Assembly: GCA_028872975.1 (NCBI GenBank)
Contig: JAGWNV010000199.1
Location: 1-5,208, forward strand
Origin: Acidobacteriota bacterium
Lineage (GTDB): Bacteria > Actinomycetota > Acidimicrobiia > Acidimicrobiales > UBA8190
Direction of reading: 5' to 3'
DNA length: 5,208 bases
Both the position numbers and the translations under genes were made by a program. Positions 5,163 to 5,208 of the stretch are shown one piece after another. Below the pieces are notes generated by a model. The model saw only the letters and a list, made by a program, of their open reading frames with translations. It was not told the origin of the DNA and did no database searches. How positions within the stretch are numbered: position 1 is the first letter of the stretch; each line of letters starts with the position of its first letter.

Positions 5163-5208
5163 GTCCCCGCCTGCGACCTCGGGACCGACCATCGCCTTCT
5201 TCGGCCCG
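5161..5208 (+). CDS. Start of a plus-strand gene, possibly prephenate dehydratase (cut at right edge)
   Basis: Sixteen codons from the ATG at 5161 to the window end read MSPPATSGPTIAFFGP. The segment TIAFFGP resembles the first strand of bacterial prephenate dehydratase, which usually continues as a GPEGTF motif (phenylalanine synthesis, prephenate to phenylpyruvate). Sixteen residues cannot prove this. The ATG overlaps the larB start codon in the opposite direction (shared CATG at 5160-5163), and a TATCCT hexamer sits 8 bases upstream, consistent with a leaderless message. Alternatives are a different Rossmann-like protein start or an accidental open frame upstream of larB. Confidence 0.4.
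   Translation, partial: MSPPATSGPTIAFFGP

Noticed and set aside
1..5208. CRISPR, tRNA, rRNA, insertion sequence, toxin-antitoxin or defence genes
   Set aside because: No spaced repeats, cloverleaf, terminal inverted repeats, transposase motifs or defence-type domains were seen on either strand. Coding genes account for nearly all of the window.

Overview
The window is very GC-rich, densely packed DNA. Codons end mostly in G or C, gaps between genes are a few tens of bases or less, and long open frames appear on the antisense strands. This suggests a high-GC actinobacterium. The protein styles (an actinobacterial-type LarB/LarC pair, an Arg/Pro-rich small protein) fit a lineage such as Acidimicrobiia, but that placement is inference. 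No tRNA, rRNA, CRISPR array, transposase or attachment site was seen, and nothing points to recent transfer.

Layout from left to right. (1) A minus-strand gene starts at 258 and runs off the left edge. It looks like the N-terminus of a small membrane protein of VC0807 type and carries a 12-residue duplication. (2) Divergent from it, a plus-strand ureohydrolase of the agmatinase/guanidinobutyrase group (327-1340) has all metal ligands in place. (3) Convergent with that gene, 10 bases away, is the end of a minus-strand run read in the order larB (5162-4392), larC (4395-3160), a 116-residue protein of unknown function (3109-2759) and a group II PLP-dependent amino acid decarboxylase (2703-1351). 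larB and larC share an ATGA stop/start overlap, and the other gaps are 50 and 55 bases, so the four genes probably form one operon. (4) At the right edge a plus-strand frame begins with residues resembling the start of prephenate dehydratase. Its ATG shares the CATG at 5160-5163 with the larB start codon.

The recognised core is the biosynthesis of nickel-pincer nucleotide, the cofactor of lactate racemase LarA and its relatives. LarB carboxylates and hydrolyses nicotinic acid adenine dinucleotide, and LarC inserts nickel in a CTP-dependent step. LarE (the sulfur donor) and any LarA enzyme are not in the window, so they must be elsewhere or lie beyond the edges. The most interesting open questions are the uncharacterised 116-residue protein between larC and the decarboxylase, the physiological reason for the decarboxylase sitting in a lar operon, and the head-to-head start-codon overlap at the right edge. 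I do not see a clearly new defence or mobile system here.
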